Of a stretch of DNA of 64,000 bases, positions 1 through 7,542 are shown piece by piece (the first letter of the stretch is position 1; every line of letters begins with the position of its first letter). The translations under genes and the position numbers were made by a program. Source of the stretch: DATFVA01 sp963711455. Lineage in GTDB: Bacteria; Bacteroidota; Ignavibacteria; Ignavibacteriales; Ignavibacteriaceae. Below the pieces are notes generated by a model. It worked only from the letters and a program-made list of their open reading frames with translations, made no database searches and was not told the DNA's origin. Location: assembly GCA_963711455.1 (NCBI GenBank), contig CAVQEH010000006.1, positions 1,116,001 to 1,180,000 on the forward strand. The letters are read 5' to 3'.

Positions 1-820
1 CTTTTACAAAGTATACGGCAGTTAATGCTGCAAGAATGCCAAGAACTATATAAAAAACAAATTCAGTATTTGTAACAAGATTATAATTAGGAATCTGGAA
101 TGCAGGCTGATTACCGAGATAACCCCTGGAAATTACTGTTCCAAATACAGATGCAATTATTATAGGGCTGAAAGATTTTGCATTAAAAGTATGAAGAATA
201 ATCTCCATCGCAAATAAAGCGCCACCTATCGGCGCATTGAAGGCAGCGGATAAACCGGCTGCTGCACCACATCCTACTAATATTTTAAGTCTATCGGATG
301 AAGTAGAAAGATACTGACCGAATGCAGATCCGATTGAGGCACTAATTTGAACAATAGGGCCTTCCTTTCCGCCGGCGCCTCCTGTTCCAATGCTTAAAGC
401 TGAACCTACTGTCTTAATAACGGCTACACTCCCTTTAATCACACCGCCTCTTGAAGCAATAGCATCAATCACATTTGGAATCCCTTCTCCTTTTTTACCT
501 CCTTCAAAGTAATGAGCCAATATTCCTACTAATAAACCGCCGACTGCCGGAACCAAAATAACCAATCCTTTAATGTACCATTCAGGGGCATTGAGCAAAG
601 AATCGAGTCCAAATAACTTCCCGGGGTCATCAAAGAAGAGTACTTTAATAAGACGAATAGATTCGTGAAAAATTACTGCGGCAAAACCACTCAGGACACC
701 TATTATTCCACCAAGAACAAGCAGATAGGTGTCCTGTGTAACAGCAAAAGAGGAAAAGAAATGATTTATCTTATATCTATAAAACCGTGTCGTCCGCTTA
801 ACATTAGTGAATAACCGCAA
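1..820 (-). CDS. ClC-family chloride channel/transporter, partial (C-terminus off the window)
   Basis: My translation of the minus strand from base 820 to base 1 gives about 273 residues of a ClC protein; the 3' end lies outside the window. Visible family motifs are 'GEGIP' (variant of the GSGIP anion-binding loop), 'GGKEGPIVQ' (the GKEGP loop with the gating glutamate), and 'SAAFNAPIGGALFAME'. Several long hydrophobic stretches agree with an inner-membrane anion channel or Cl-/H+ exchanger. There is no in-frame ATG near the N-terminus. The first possible start after the upstream in-frame stop is a TTG at 820, with a weak AAGG about 10 bases before it. It lies 12 bases downstream of the dehydrogenase stop at 833, so the two may be co-transcribed. 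The family call is firm; the start codon is uncertain. Confidence 0.88.
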   Translation of the reverse strand, partial: MRLFTNVKRTTRFYRYKINHFFSSFAVTQDTYLLVLGGIIGVLSGFAAVIFHESIRLIKVLFFDDPGKLFGLDSLLNAPEWYIKGLVILVPAVGGLLVGILAHYFEGGKKGEGIPNVIDAIASRGGVIKGSVAVIKTVGSALSIGTGGAGGKEGPIVQISASIGSAFGQYLSTSSDRLKILVGCGAAAGLSAAFNAPIGGALFAMEIILHTFNAKSFSPIIIASVFGTVISRGYLGNQPAFQIPNYNLVTNTEFVFYIVLGILAALTAVYFVK

Positions 821-832
821 TTATAACATGCC

Positions 833-1686
833 TTAATTATATTTAAAAAACCCTTCTCCGGATTTTCTTCCTAATTTCTTTGCTGCTACCATTTTTTTAA
901 GCAGTGGACAAGGTCTGTATTTTGGATCATTGAATCCATTATACAGAACTTCCATAATAGCAAGACAAACATCTAGATCCGATAAAATCCGCAAGTGTTA
1001 AAGGACCCATAGGATGATTCATGCCAAGTTTCATTACGGTATCAATATCACCGGCAGGAAGCAACACCTTCCATTAAAGAAAAAATCGCTTCGTTAATCA
1101 TAGGCATAAGAATTCTGTTTGAAATAAATCCGGGATAATCAAAAACTTCAACGGGAACTTTCTCAAGTTTTTCTGCAAGAGATTTAATTGTCAGAAATGT
1201 TTCATCGCTCGTTGAGTATCCTCTGATAATCTCGATAAGTTTCATCATAGGAACAGGATTCATAAAATGCATTCCTATAAATTTGTCTGGTCTGGTTGTC
1301 GATGAAAGTTCTGTTATTGAAATTGATGAAGTGTTAGAAGCGAATATAGAATCTTTTTTAATAATAGGCTCTAATATATTGAAAACGTTAAACTTAGCTT
1401 CTTTGTTCTCATAGATTGCTTCTATAACAAGATCGGAATCTCTAGGAGTATTTTCAACCCCAACTATTTTTTTAATATTGGCAAGAGCTGAATTTTTATC
1501 CGCTTCTGAAATTACTTCTTTTTTAACCTGTCTATCCAGGTTTTTGGTTATTGTTGAAATTGCTTTTTCAATAAGTTCATTATTCATTTCAACAAGGTTT
1601 ACATTAAAACCTTTTAATGCGAAGACATGAGTAATACCATTACCCATTGTACCGCCGCCAACAATTGAAACTTTTTTAATTTCCAT
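833..1686 (-). pseudogene. hbd: 3-hydroxyacyl-CoA (3-hydroxybutyryl-CoA) dehydrogenase, interrupted by two frameshifts
   Basis: The first 212 codons (1686 to 1048) start with a Rossmann motif, 'VSIVGGGTMGNGI', and carry 'IFASNTSSISITEL' and 'GMHFMNPVPMMKLIEI', both typical of NAD-dependent 3-hydroxyacyl-CoA dehydrogenases. That frame stops after 'EGVASCR'. The rest of the family C-terminus is still encoded: skipping one base near 1056 gives 'AGDIDTVMKLGMNHPMGP', and skipping one more near 977 gives 'LDVCLAIMEV' through to 'GRKSGEGFFKYN' and a stop at 833. Corrected length is about 283 residues, the usual size. It lies 13 bases after the thiolase gene, so the pair would interconvert acetoacetyl-CoA and 3-hydroxybutyryl-CoA in fatty-acid or butanoate metabolism. 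It is either a recent pseudogene or carries two sequencing errors. Confidence 0.9.
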
Positions 1687-1699
1687 TTTAACCTGCTGT

Positions 1700-2878
1700 T
1701 TATTTATAATTTTTAACTATTAAGGCAGAGGCTTCTCCCCCACCGATACATAAAGAAGCTAATCCATAATTGGAATTACGTTTCTTCATTTCATGTATTA
1801 GTGTTACTAATATTCTTGCGCCGCTTGCTCCTATTGGATGTCCAATTGCTATTGCGCCGCCGTTAACATTTATTCTGGAATTATCTAATCCAAGGATTTT
1901 ATTCACTGCTAATGAAACTACTGCAAAAGCCTCATTAATTTCATATAGATCAATATCTTCTTTTTTCAATTGTGCTTTCTTTAATACCTTGGCAATTGCA
2001 TCAGCAGGTGCGGTTGTAAATTCGATGGGAGCTTTTGCTGCGGAACTCTGCGCAACTAATTCAACCAAAGGTTTAAGTCCGAGTTCTTTGGCTTTATCTT
2101 CACTCATTACAAGCAATGCTGCAGCACCATCATTAATGCTTGAAGCATTTGCTGCTGTTACAACTCCATTCTTATCAAAAACAGGTTTAAGTGAAGTGAT
2201 TTTATCAAATATAACTCTGCCGGGCTCTTCATCATCTTCAACAAAAGTTTCACCTTTTTTTGTTTTGACTCCAACCTTAATTATTTCGTCTTTAAATTTC
2301 CCTGCTTTTTGAGCATCGAGAGCTTTCTTATAAGAGTTAATAGCAAATTCATCAAGTTCTTCACGTTTAAATGAAAAATCACGGGCACAGGATTCTGCAC
2401 AATTTCCCATATGGATATCATTGTAAACATCCCAAAGTCCATCTTTTATCATTGAGTCAACTATTTCACCATTTCCCAATCTATAACCTGAACGTGCTTT
2501 GGGAAGCAGATAGGGTGCGTTGGTCATACTTTCCTGACCACCGGCAATAATAATATCTGCATCTCCCAACGCGATTGCCTGTTGTGCAAGCATAACTGCT
2601 TTTAATCCACTGCCGCACATTTTATTAATTGTCAGGCATTCGGTTTTTTCCGGTAAGCCGGCAAATAATGCTGCCTGTCTGCCCGGTGCCTGACCCTGTC
2701 CGCCTGTGAGTACATTACCCATTATCACTTCATCAATTAGATTAACATCTATCTTGCTTTCTTCAAGAATTCCTTTTATAGCGATGCTTCCTAGCTGGGC
2801 AGCACTAAAAGAAGAAAGAGCTCCACTGAATGAACCAACAGGAGTTCTTTTTGCTGCTGTTATTACTACTTTTCGCAT
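1700..2878 (-). CDS. acetyl-CoA C-acetyltransferase (thiolase)
   Basis: A 392-residue thiolase, full length for the family. The acyl-accepting cysteine is C88 in 'TINKMCGSGLKAV'. The second active-site histidine is H347 in 'AIGHPIGASGARI', and the C-terminal cysteine is C377 in 'SLCIGGGEASALIV'. The enzyme condenses two acetyl-CoA to acetoacetyl-CoA or runs the reverse thiolysis in the cytoplasm. It sits 13 bases upstream of the 3-hydroxyacyl-CoA dehydrogenase, a common pair in beta-oxidation and butanoate metabolism. Direction of flux cannot be read from the sequence. An 84-base gap separates it from holB upstream. A strong AGGAG-like site ('aaagaggagaaa') precedes the ATG. Confidence 0.95.
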   Translation of the reverse strand: MRKVVITAAKRTPVGSFSGALSSFSAAQLGSIAIKGILEESKIDVNLIDEVIMGNVLTGGQGQAPGRQAALFAGLPEKTECLTINKMCGSGLKAVMLAQQAIALGDADIIIAGGQESMTNAPYLLPKARSGYRLGNGEIVDSMIKDGLWDVYNDIHMGNCAESCARDFSFKREELDEFAINSYKKALDAQKAGKFKDEIIKVGVKTKKGETFVEDDEEPGRVIFDKITSLKPVFDKNGVVTAANASSINDGAAALLVMSEDKAKELGLKPLVELVAQSSAAKAPIEFTTAPADAIAKVLKKAQLKKEDIDLYEINEAFAVVSLAVNKILGLDNSRINVNGGAIAIGHPIGASGARILVTLIHEMKKRNSNYGLASLCIGGGEASALIVKNYK

Positions 2879-2962
2879 TTTCTCCTCTTTGTTTTAAATT
2901 GATTTTAACAAACTAAATTAATCAAAAATAGCTAAATAATCAGGGTAATTGTCATTGAAAGT

Positions 2963-4081
2963 TCATCTCTGTGTAAGAAGAGATAATTCTGTTATTATGT
3001 TTAAAGAAAGGATGCTGATGTTAATATTGTTTTGAATTAATGAAGCAAACTTATCAAGCTTATAAACAATTTGATTTAACTTTACGTCCGAAAACTTCAA
3101 ATCAAATTTCTGAAGAGTTTCATCGTAATCTGAGAAGAAGAAATTCTCAAGACCTGCCCTGTATTTCTGAAGGTCATTTAACCATGAAATTATCATAAGC
3201 ACCAGAACTTTAAATGAATCAGTTCCCTGTTCACTAATTACCGAATTGAATTGTTCTAATGCGGAATGGTATCGTCTTCCAAATGAATAACGAAGAATAA
3301 GAATTGTTTTTTCTTTTAATTGAGCAAGGTCATGCTGTAAAAGATTTACTGCTTCTGTTATTGAACCCTTTGAAAATGGAGCTACACTTTTTGCAAGTTT
3401 AGCCTCAGTATTAAAATTTGATACAAGAAGGTTTTCAACTTCCTCTGTTTTCAAAGGTTGAAAATTAATTAACCAGCAGCGTGACCTTATTGTTTCCCTC
3501 AGCTTTCCGGGATATGGTGTGGATAGAATAAATATCACACCATCAGGCGGCTCCTCTAAATTTTTCAGAAGAGCGTTCTGTGCTTCTTCATTCATTAGAT
3601 GAGCTTTCGATATTAGAACAATACGAAATTTGATATCCCCGTATTCAATAGATAGAAATTTTTTAATATCCCTTATGCTGCTGATTTTTATCTGGTTCGC
3701 TTTAGGAATTTTTATTTCATAATAAGGATTATTGATCTTTTTTTTTAATTCTTCTTTTACCAGTTCACTGTCTTCCTGGCTCAACTTTTCCATAGGTCCG
3801 CTTGATTCAGTTTCATTTTTACCCCGCGGAAGAGGAAAAATATATTTTATATAAGGTTCATTAAGATTTTGGATGAGCTGTAGAATATGAGGTTTTGATT
3901 CTGATTTTGAAAACCTTGAGTTTAAAGCCTGGGTAAAACGGATTGCAGTAAATTCTTTTCCGATTCCCTCATTCCCTTTGAATAACAATGCATGAGGAAC
4001 TTTGTCTGTTTCAATTAATGAATTTAAAAGATATTTAGCAGACTCCTGTCCATAAATACCATGCCAGATATCAATATTCAT
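2963..4081 (-). CDS. holB: DNA polymerase III delta' subunit (clamp-loader AAA+ protein)
   Basis: This 372-residue protein begins 'WHGIYGQESAKYLLNSL', has a Walker A-like 'GNEGIGKE' at about residues 37-44, and carries 'SRC' in 'RETIRSRCWLINFQPL', the arginine-finger motif of clamp-loader subunits. 'AHLMNEEAQNALLKNLEEPP' is the typical sensor/Walker B neighbourhood. The zinc-binding cysteine cluster usual between Walker A and B is missing: residues 50-100 contain no cysteine. Delta' acts in the DnaX clamp-loader complex that places the beta clamp on DNA. It follows the DUF2795 gene after a terminator-like hairpin, so it may have its own promoter. Assignment as delta' rather than another DnaX-like AAA protein is likely but not certain. 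Confidence 0.85.
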   Translation of the reverse strand: MNIDIWHGIYGQESAKYLLNSLIETDKVPHALLFKGNEGIGKEFTAIRFTQALNSRFSKSESKPHILQLIQNLNEPYIKYIFPLPRGKNETESSGPMEKLSQEDSELVKEELKKKINNPYYEIKIPKANQIKISSIRDIKKFLSIEYGDIKFRIVLISKAHLMNEEAQNALLKNLEEPPDGVIFILSTPYPGKLRETIRSRCWLINFQPLKTEEVENLLVSNFNTEAKLAKSVAPFSKGSITEAVNLLQHDLAQLKEKTILILRYSFGRRYHSALEQFNSVISEQGTDSFKVLVLMIISWLNDLQKYRAGLENFFFSDYDETLQKFDLKFSDVKLNQIVYKLDKFASLIQNNINISILSLNIITELSLLTQR

Positions 4082-4082
4082 A

Positions 4083-4104
4083 ATAAAAAAGCGCCTGAGC
4101 GCTT
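4083..4104 (-). terminator. Rho-independent terminator-like hairpin between DUF2795 gene and holB
   Basis: Read on the minus strand this is AAGCGC-TCAG-GCGCTT followed directly by a T-run (TTTTTTATTA). The stem overlaps the last bases of the DUF2795 stop codon. It would end or attenuate the transcript coming from the M23/DUF2795 side before holB. Confidence 0.65.
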
Positions 4105-4324
4105 AGTAATCATCTTCGTTATAAAAGAAATCCTCATCAGAAGGATAATCAGGCCAAATATCTTCAATAGATTCATAAGGTTCATCTGAATCTTCCAGTT
4201 CAGTTAAGTTCTCAACCACTTCATAAGGAGCACCAATTCGTTCAGCATATTCAATTAATTCTTCTTTAGTAGCAGGCCAGGGTGCATCATCAAGATACGC
4301 TGCCAGCTCCACTGTCCAAATCAT
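4103..4324 (-). CDS. DUF2795 domain protein (small acidic protein)
   Basis: A 73-residue acidic protein. The core 'VELAAYLDDAPWPATKEEL' followed by 'YAERIGAPYEVVENL' matches the DUF2795 pattern, a short family I know from Bacteroidetes-type genomes. The C-terminus 'YESIEDIWPDYPSDEDFF' is also shared by homologues I recall. Function is unknown. It lies 20 bases downstream of the M23 peptidase gene and is followed immediately by a terminator hairpin, so it is probably the last gene of that unit. Confidence 0.8.
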   Translation of the reverse strand: MIWTVELAAYLDDAPWPATKEELIEYAERIGAPYEVVENLTELEDSDEPYESIEDIWPDYPSDEDFFYNEDDY

Positions 4325-4344
4325 ATATTTAACTCCACAAAATT

Positions 4345-5271
4345 TTAGTTCTTACTTGCAACAGCAAAGAAATTTAAATCCTCAAAGAAAAAATTTTCCG
4401 GGTCTAACTTTACACCATTGTGTTCAACTTCATAATGAAGATGAGGACCCGTTGAAAGTCCGGAAGTTCCGGTTTTTGCAATTTCAAATCCTCTCTTAAC
4501 TTTCTGACCTTCTTTTACTTCTGTTTTTGAAAGATGACCGTAAATCGTCTTATAGCCAAAACCATGATCAATTTCAACACAAAGACCGTATCCCCCTTTT
4601 CTTCCTACAAAATCGACCCTGCCATTACCCGCAGAATGAACAGGTGTACCAATATCTGCAATGATATCAACACCTTCGTGCATCCTTACAATTCTTAATA
4701 TCGGATGCATTCTCATGCCGAATTCGTCCCCGATTTCTCCTGTGCAAGGTTTAATAGCCGGAATACAGGCAAAAAGTTTCTGATTTTCTTTCAGCTTTAT
4801 TGAGATTTTTTGATATTCAGATTTTTCAAATTCAACTTTTCTTTTTACTTCATCAACATAGGATAATGCACTTGTAAGAGTTGAAGCAATATCATTATTC
4901 ATAAAATCAAGATCATTATCAAAATAACCTCCACCTACACCAACTTCTCTCTCTTCTTTTGAAATTGGCGGAAGGTTTGCAGCTATTCTAAGTGTATTAT
5001 TTAAAGTTTTCATACTATCGAGTTCTGAATCAAGGCCTTTATATAAGGAAACGGTCTCCTGTAGTTTATTTTGGAGATAATTGTTTTCCTGTCTTAAGGT
5101 AGAAAGGCTTTTACCCGAACCTGTGACTTCCGAAATAAAATTTAGCGTACCATAAACGGTAGCAGATAAAATTAAAATAGCAGCAGTAAAGTAAAGAAAA
5201 ATTTTTTTCTTAAAATTTTTAACTTCAACATATTGAAGCCTGGAACTGGAGAAGTAGAATAGTTTCTTCAT
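4345..5271 (-). CDS. M23 family metallopeptidase, membrane-anchored (LytM domain)
   Basis: 308 residues. Residues about 24-46 form one transmembrane anchor, residues 55-165 look coiled-coil, and the C-terminal LytM domain is at about 175-300. The zinc ligands are present: H198 and D202 in 'MHEGVDIIADIGTPV', and H277/H279 in 'TGPHLHYEV'. An active peptidoglycan endopeptidase acting in the periplasm on peptide cross-bridges is therefore expected. This layout (anchor, coiled coil, M23) is common in Bacteroidetes cell-wall or division proteins. It is the first gene after hprK in the minus-strand order, across a 58-base gap. Confidence 0.92.
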   Translation of the reverse strand: MKKLFYFSSSRLQYVEVKNFKKKIFLYFTAAILILSATVYGTLNFISEVTGSGKSLSTLRQENNYLQNKLQETVSLYKGLDSELDSMKTLNNTLRIAANLPPISKEEREVGVGGGYFDNDLDFMNNDIASTLTSALSYVDEVKRKVEFEKSEYQKISIKLKENQKLFACIPAIKPCTGEIGDEFGMRMHPILRIVRMHEGVDIIADIGTPVHSAGNGRVDFVGRKGGYGLCVEIDHGFGYKTIYGHLSKTEVKEGQKVKRGFEIAKTGTSGLSTGPHLHYEVEHNGVKLDPENFFFEDLNFFAVASKN

Positions 5272-5329
5272 AATGGTTGCCGAATCTAAATAAATAAGGT
5301 AAATTTGTCAAGAGTAAAGACTATTTGAA

Positions 5330-6343
5330 TCATTCAAAATCGTGCTCAAAATAATCTATTCCCCGATGATTTTCATCTATTTCCCCGCTAAGTATCTTAT
5401 TTAGTCTTCTCTGGAATACTTTGGCTGCATCATGACCATAATGTTTTAAAAGATAATGCAGGGCAATAACTTCCGAAATAACTGTAATATTTTTACCGGG
5501 GATTATGGGCAATTTTACATAGGGAATATCGCTGTCAAGAATTTTGACAAAACTTTCGTCAAGGCCAGTCCTGGTATACTCTGCTTTTTCATCCCAAATT
5601 TCCAATTCAACGATAACTTCAAGCCTTTTTTGGTAACGAATAGCACGAATTCCAAACATTCTTTCTATATCAAGAATCCCTAATCCGCGTATTTCCATAA
5701 AATGTTTAGAAATATTTGTGCCAGAACCCATTAATATTCCTTCCCCTTTTCTTGTAAGAATAATTACATCGTCACCAACCAACCTATGCCCTCTTTCAAT
5801 TAAATCGAGAGCAACTTCGCTTTTCCCAATTCCGGATTTACCTACAAATAAAATTCCAACTCCATATACATCTACAAACGAACCATGCATTGAAGCTCTG
5901 TGGCTAAACTGGTCGTCAAGAAAATCGCCAATCAGATAAATCAATTTAGTTGTAGGTTGAATAGCGCTAAAAACCGGTATATGATGTTTGTTGGCGGCTT
6001 CGAGTAATATTTGCGAAGGATGGTTATTATCAGTAAGAATTATACATGGAATATCAAAGGTAAATAATCTGTCCAGCGATTCAACTTTCTTCTGATCTGT
6101 AAGCTGAGCAAGATACTGGATTTCAGTATTGCCAAAAACCTGAACTCTTGTATAGGAAAACAAGTCCACAAAACCTGCTAAAGCAAGTCCGGGTCGATGC
6201 AGATTCTGATCATAAATTTTTCTGCTGAACCCGGACTTATCTGAAAACAATTTGAGCTTAAAAAGGTCTTTACAGTTTTTATAAAAGAATTCTACTGTAA
6301 TAAACTCTTTTCTTGTAATTGCTTTCTGATCAATTTTTATCAT
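5330..6343 (-). CDS. hprK: HPr kinase/phosphorylase
   Basis: 337 residues, close to the usual 310-340. The conserved histidine H153 lies in 'SMHGSFVDVYGVG' and the P-loop 'GKSGIGKS' is at 168-175, followed by 'RGHRLVGDD'. The HprK signature 'EIRGLGILDIERMFG' is also present. In Firmicutes the enzyme phosphorylates HPr on Ser46 for catabolite control. Here no HPr or PTS gene is in the window, and in non-Firmicutes the enzyme often belongs to an incomplete regulatory PTS. Its start overlaps the hpf stop by 4 bases (ATGA), which points to translational coupling. Confidence 0.96.
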   Translation of the reverse strand: MIKIDQKAITRKEFITVEFFYKNCKDLFKLKLFSDKSGFSRKIYDQNLHRPGLALAGFVDLFSYTRVQVFGNTEIQYLAQLTDQKKVESLDRLFTFDIPCIILTDNNHPSQILLEAANKHHIPVFSAIQPTTKLIYLIGDFLDDQFSHRASMHGSFVDVYGVGILFVGKSGIGKSEVALDLIERGHRLVGDDVIILTRKGEGILMGSGTNISKHFMEIRGLGILDIERMFGIRAIRYQKRLEVIVELEIWDEKAEYTRTGLDESFVKILDSDIPYVKLPIIPGKNITVISEVIALHYLLKHYGHDAAKVFQRRLNKILSGEIDENHRGIDYFEHDFE

Positions 6344-6654
6344 TTAACTCTGACTATTTTTTTTGTTTTAATTTTTTTAAGCTGCCGCGTTACTTTTTCT
6401 GTTGCAGCAGTAATTGATTTTTTAAAATCATCACTATTTTCTTTTGCAACAATTGTATGCCCTGGTATAATTAAATTTATTTCCGCTGTTTTTACACTGT
6501 CCTTTGCATTCTGATAACTGAGAATTACTTCTGCATCCAGTATGTCTTCGGTGAATTTATTCAAAGAGGAAAGTTCGTCTCTAATAAAATCTTTCAATGT
6601 TTCGTGAGCTTTAAATCTGCGTGCTGTTATAGAGATATTCATATCTTCCTCCAA
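6340..6654 (-). CDS. hpf: Ribosome hibernation promoting factor, short form (HPF/YfiA family)
   Basis: 104 residues with the single S30AE domain: 'MNISITARRFKAHETLKDFI' near the start, 'DAEVILSYQN' and 'AEINLIIPGHTIVAKE' in the middle, and a basic tail 'RQLKKIKTKK'. There is no C-terminal dimerisation domain, so this is the short form that binds the 30S decoding region in stationary phase. The first residues are probably 'MEEDMNIS'; starting at M5 is equally possible. It sits 6 bases after xerC/D and overlaps hprK by 4 bases. Confidence 0.92.
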   Translation of the reverse strand: MEEDMNISITARRFKAHETLKDFIRDELSSLNKFTEDILDAEVILSYQNAKDSVKTAEINLIIPGHTIVAKENSDDFKKSITAATEKVTRQLKKIKTKKIVRVK

Positions 6655-6660
6655 ATTTAT

Positions 6661-7542
6661 TTAAGATTTAGGGTGTGATTTTTTGTATGTATTTTTCAAT
6701 CGTTCAATACTTACGTGAGTATATATTTGTGTAGTTGAAAGATTCTCGTGACCAAGTATTTCTTTAACTGCACGAAGATCCGCCCCGTTATCCAGCATAT
6801 GTGTTGCTGCACTATGCCTTAAAATGTGCGGGCTTTTCTTTTTAATGTCCGACACGATTGAAAGATACTTGTTAACTATTCTGTGCACGAAACGGGGATA
6901 AATTCTAATCCCTGTTTCAGTTACAATTAACGGCTCCTTTCCGGTTAAATTACCTCTTGTTATAAGATAGTTGTTTAATAATTCTATTGATTTATTTCCA
7001 ATAGGAACGATCCTGTTTTTATTTCCTTTTCCAAAAACTTTTAAAGTTTTATTTGAAAGATCAACGTCTCCCCTGTTTAATCCGCATAACTCGGAAACTC
7101 TTATTGCACAACCATAAAGCAGTTCAAAAATTACTTTAATAAGTTCGGGATGTTTCGCTGCTTTGTCAGCTTCTTTGTAAGTAGAAAGAATAATATCAGT
7201 AGATAAAATATCCGGCAATTCCCTTGTTGTTTTTGGATTATGAATATTAACAGACGGGTTTGCACTTATAATATCCTGCTGAAAAGCATATTTGAAAAGC
7301 GACCTTACTGCGGCAAGCTTTCTTGAAATTGATTTCTTATTAAGATTTTTATCGCTCAGAACTGCCAGGTATGATTTAATAAATTTATCAGTTATTGTTT
7401 TAATTTCACTTTTGTTATAATTAATGCAGTAAAATGAGAAATCCTCCAGGTCAATTCTGTAAGACTTTATAGTGTTATCAGAATAGCGTTTAATGTTTTG
7501 TAGTTCGCTAAGAAATTTTTTGGAAACCTTGCGAATTTCCAT
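6661..7542 (-). CDS. xerC: Tyrosine recombinase of the XerC/XerD family
   Basis: 293 residues, typical for Xer. The N-terminal SAM-like domain (about 1-105) contains 'SDNTIKSYRIDLEDF'. The catalytic set is complete: R148 in 'YGCAIRVSELCGL', K172 in 'FGKGNKNR', H239 and R242 in 'PHILRHSAATHML', H265 in 'LGHENLST', and nucleophile Y274 in 'TQIYTH'. The expected role is dimer resolution at dif sites. XerC and XerD cannot be separated by eye. The gene abuts topA (stop and start at adjacent bases), so it is co-transcribed and could be coupled with it. Confidence 0.93.
   Translation of the reverse strand: MEIRKVSKKFLSELQNIKRYSDNTIKSYRIDLEDFSFYCINYNKSEIKTITDKFIKSYLAVLSDKNLNKKSISRKLAAVRSLFKYAFQQDIISANPSVNIHNPKTTRELPDILSTDIILSTYKEADKAAKHPELIKVIFELLYGCAIRVSELCGLNRGDVDLSNKTLKVFGKGNKNRIVPIGNKSIELLNNYLITRGNLTGKEPLIVTETGIRIYPRFVHRIVNKYLSIVSDIKKKSPHILRHSAATHMLDNGADLRAVKEILGHENLSTTQIYTHVSIERLKNTYKKSHPKS

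Noticed and set aside
1770..2312. A 180-codon open frame on the plus strand opposite the thiolase gene
   Set aside because: It is the antisense frame of a strongly conserved thiolase; the encoded residues form no recognisable protein and have a low-complexity Ser/Ala/Pro composition.
6661..7542. Integrase of a mobile element
   Set aside because: Length, full Xer-type motifs and tight coupling with topA and hpf indicate the chromosomal dimer-resolution recombinase.
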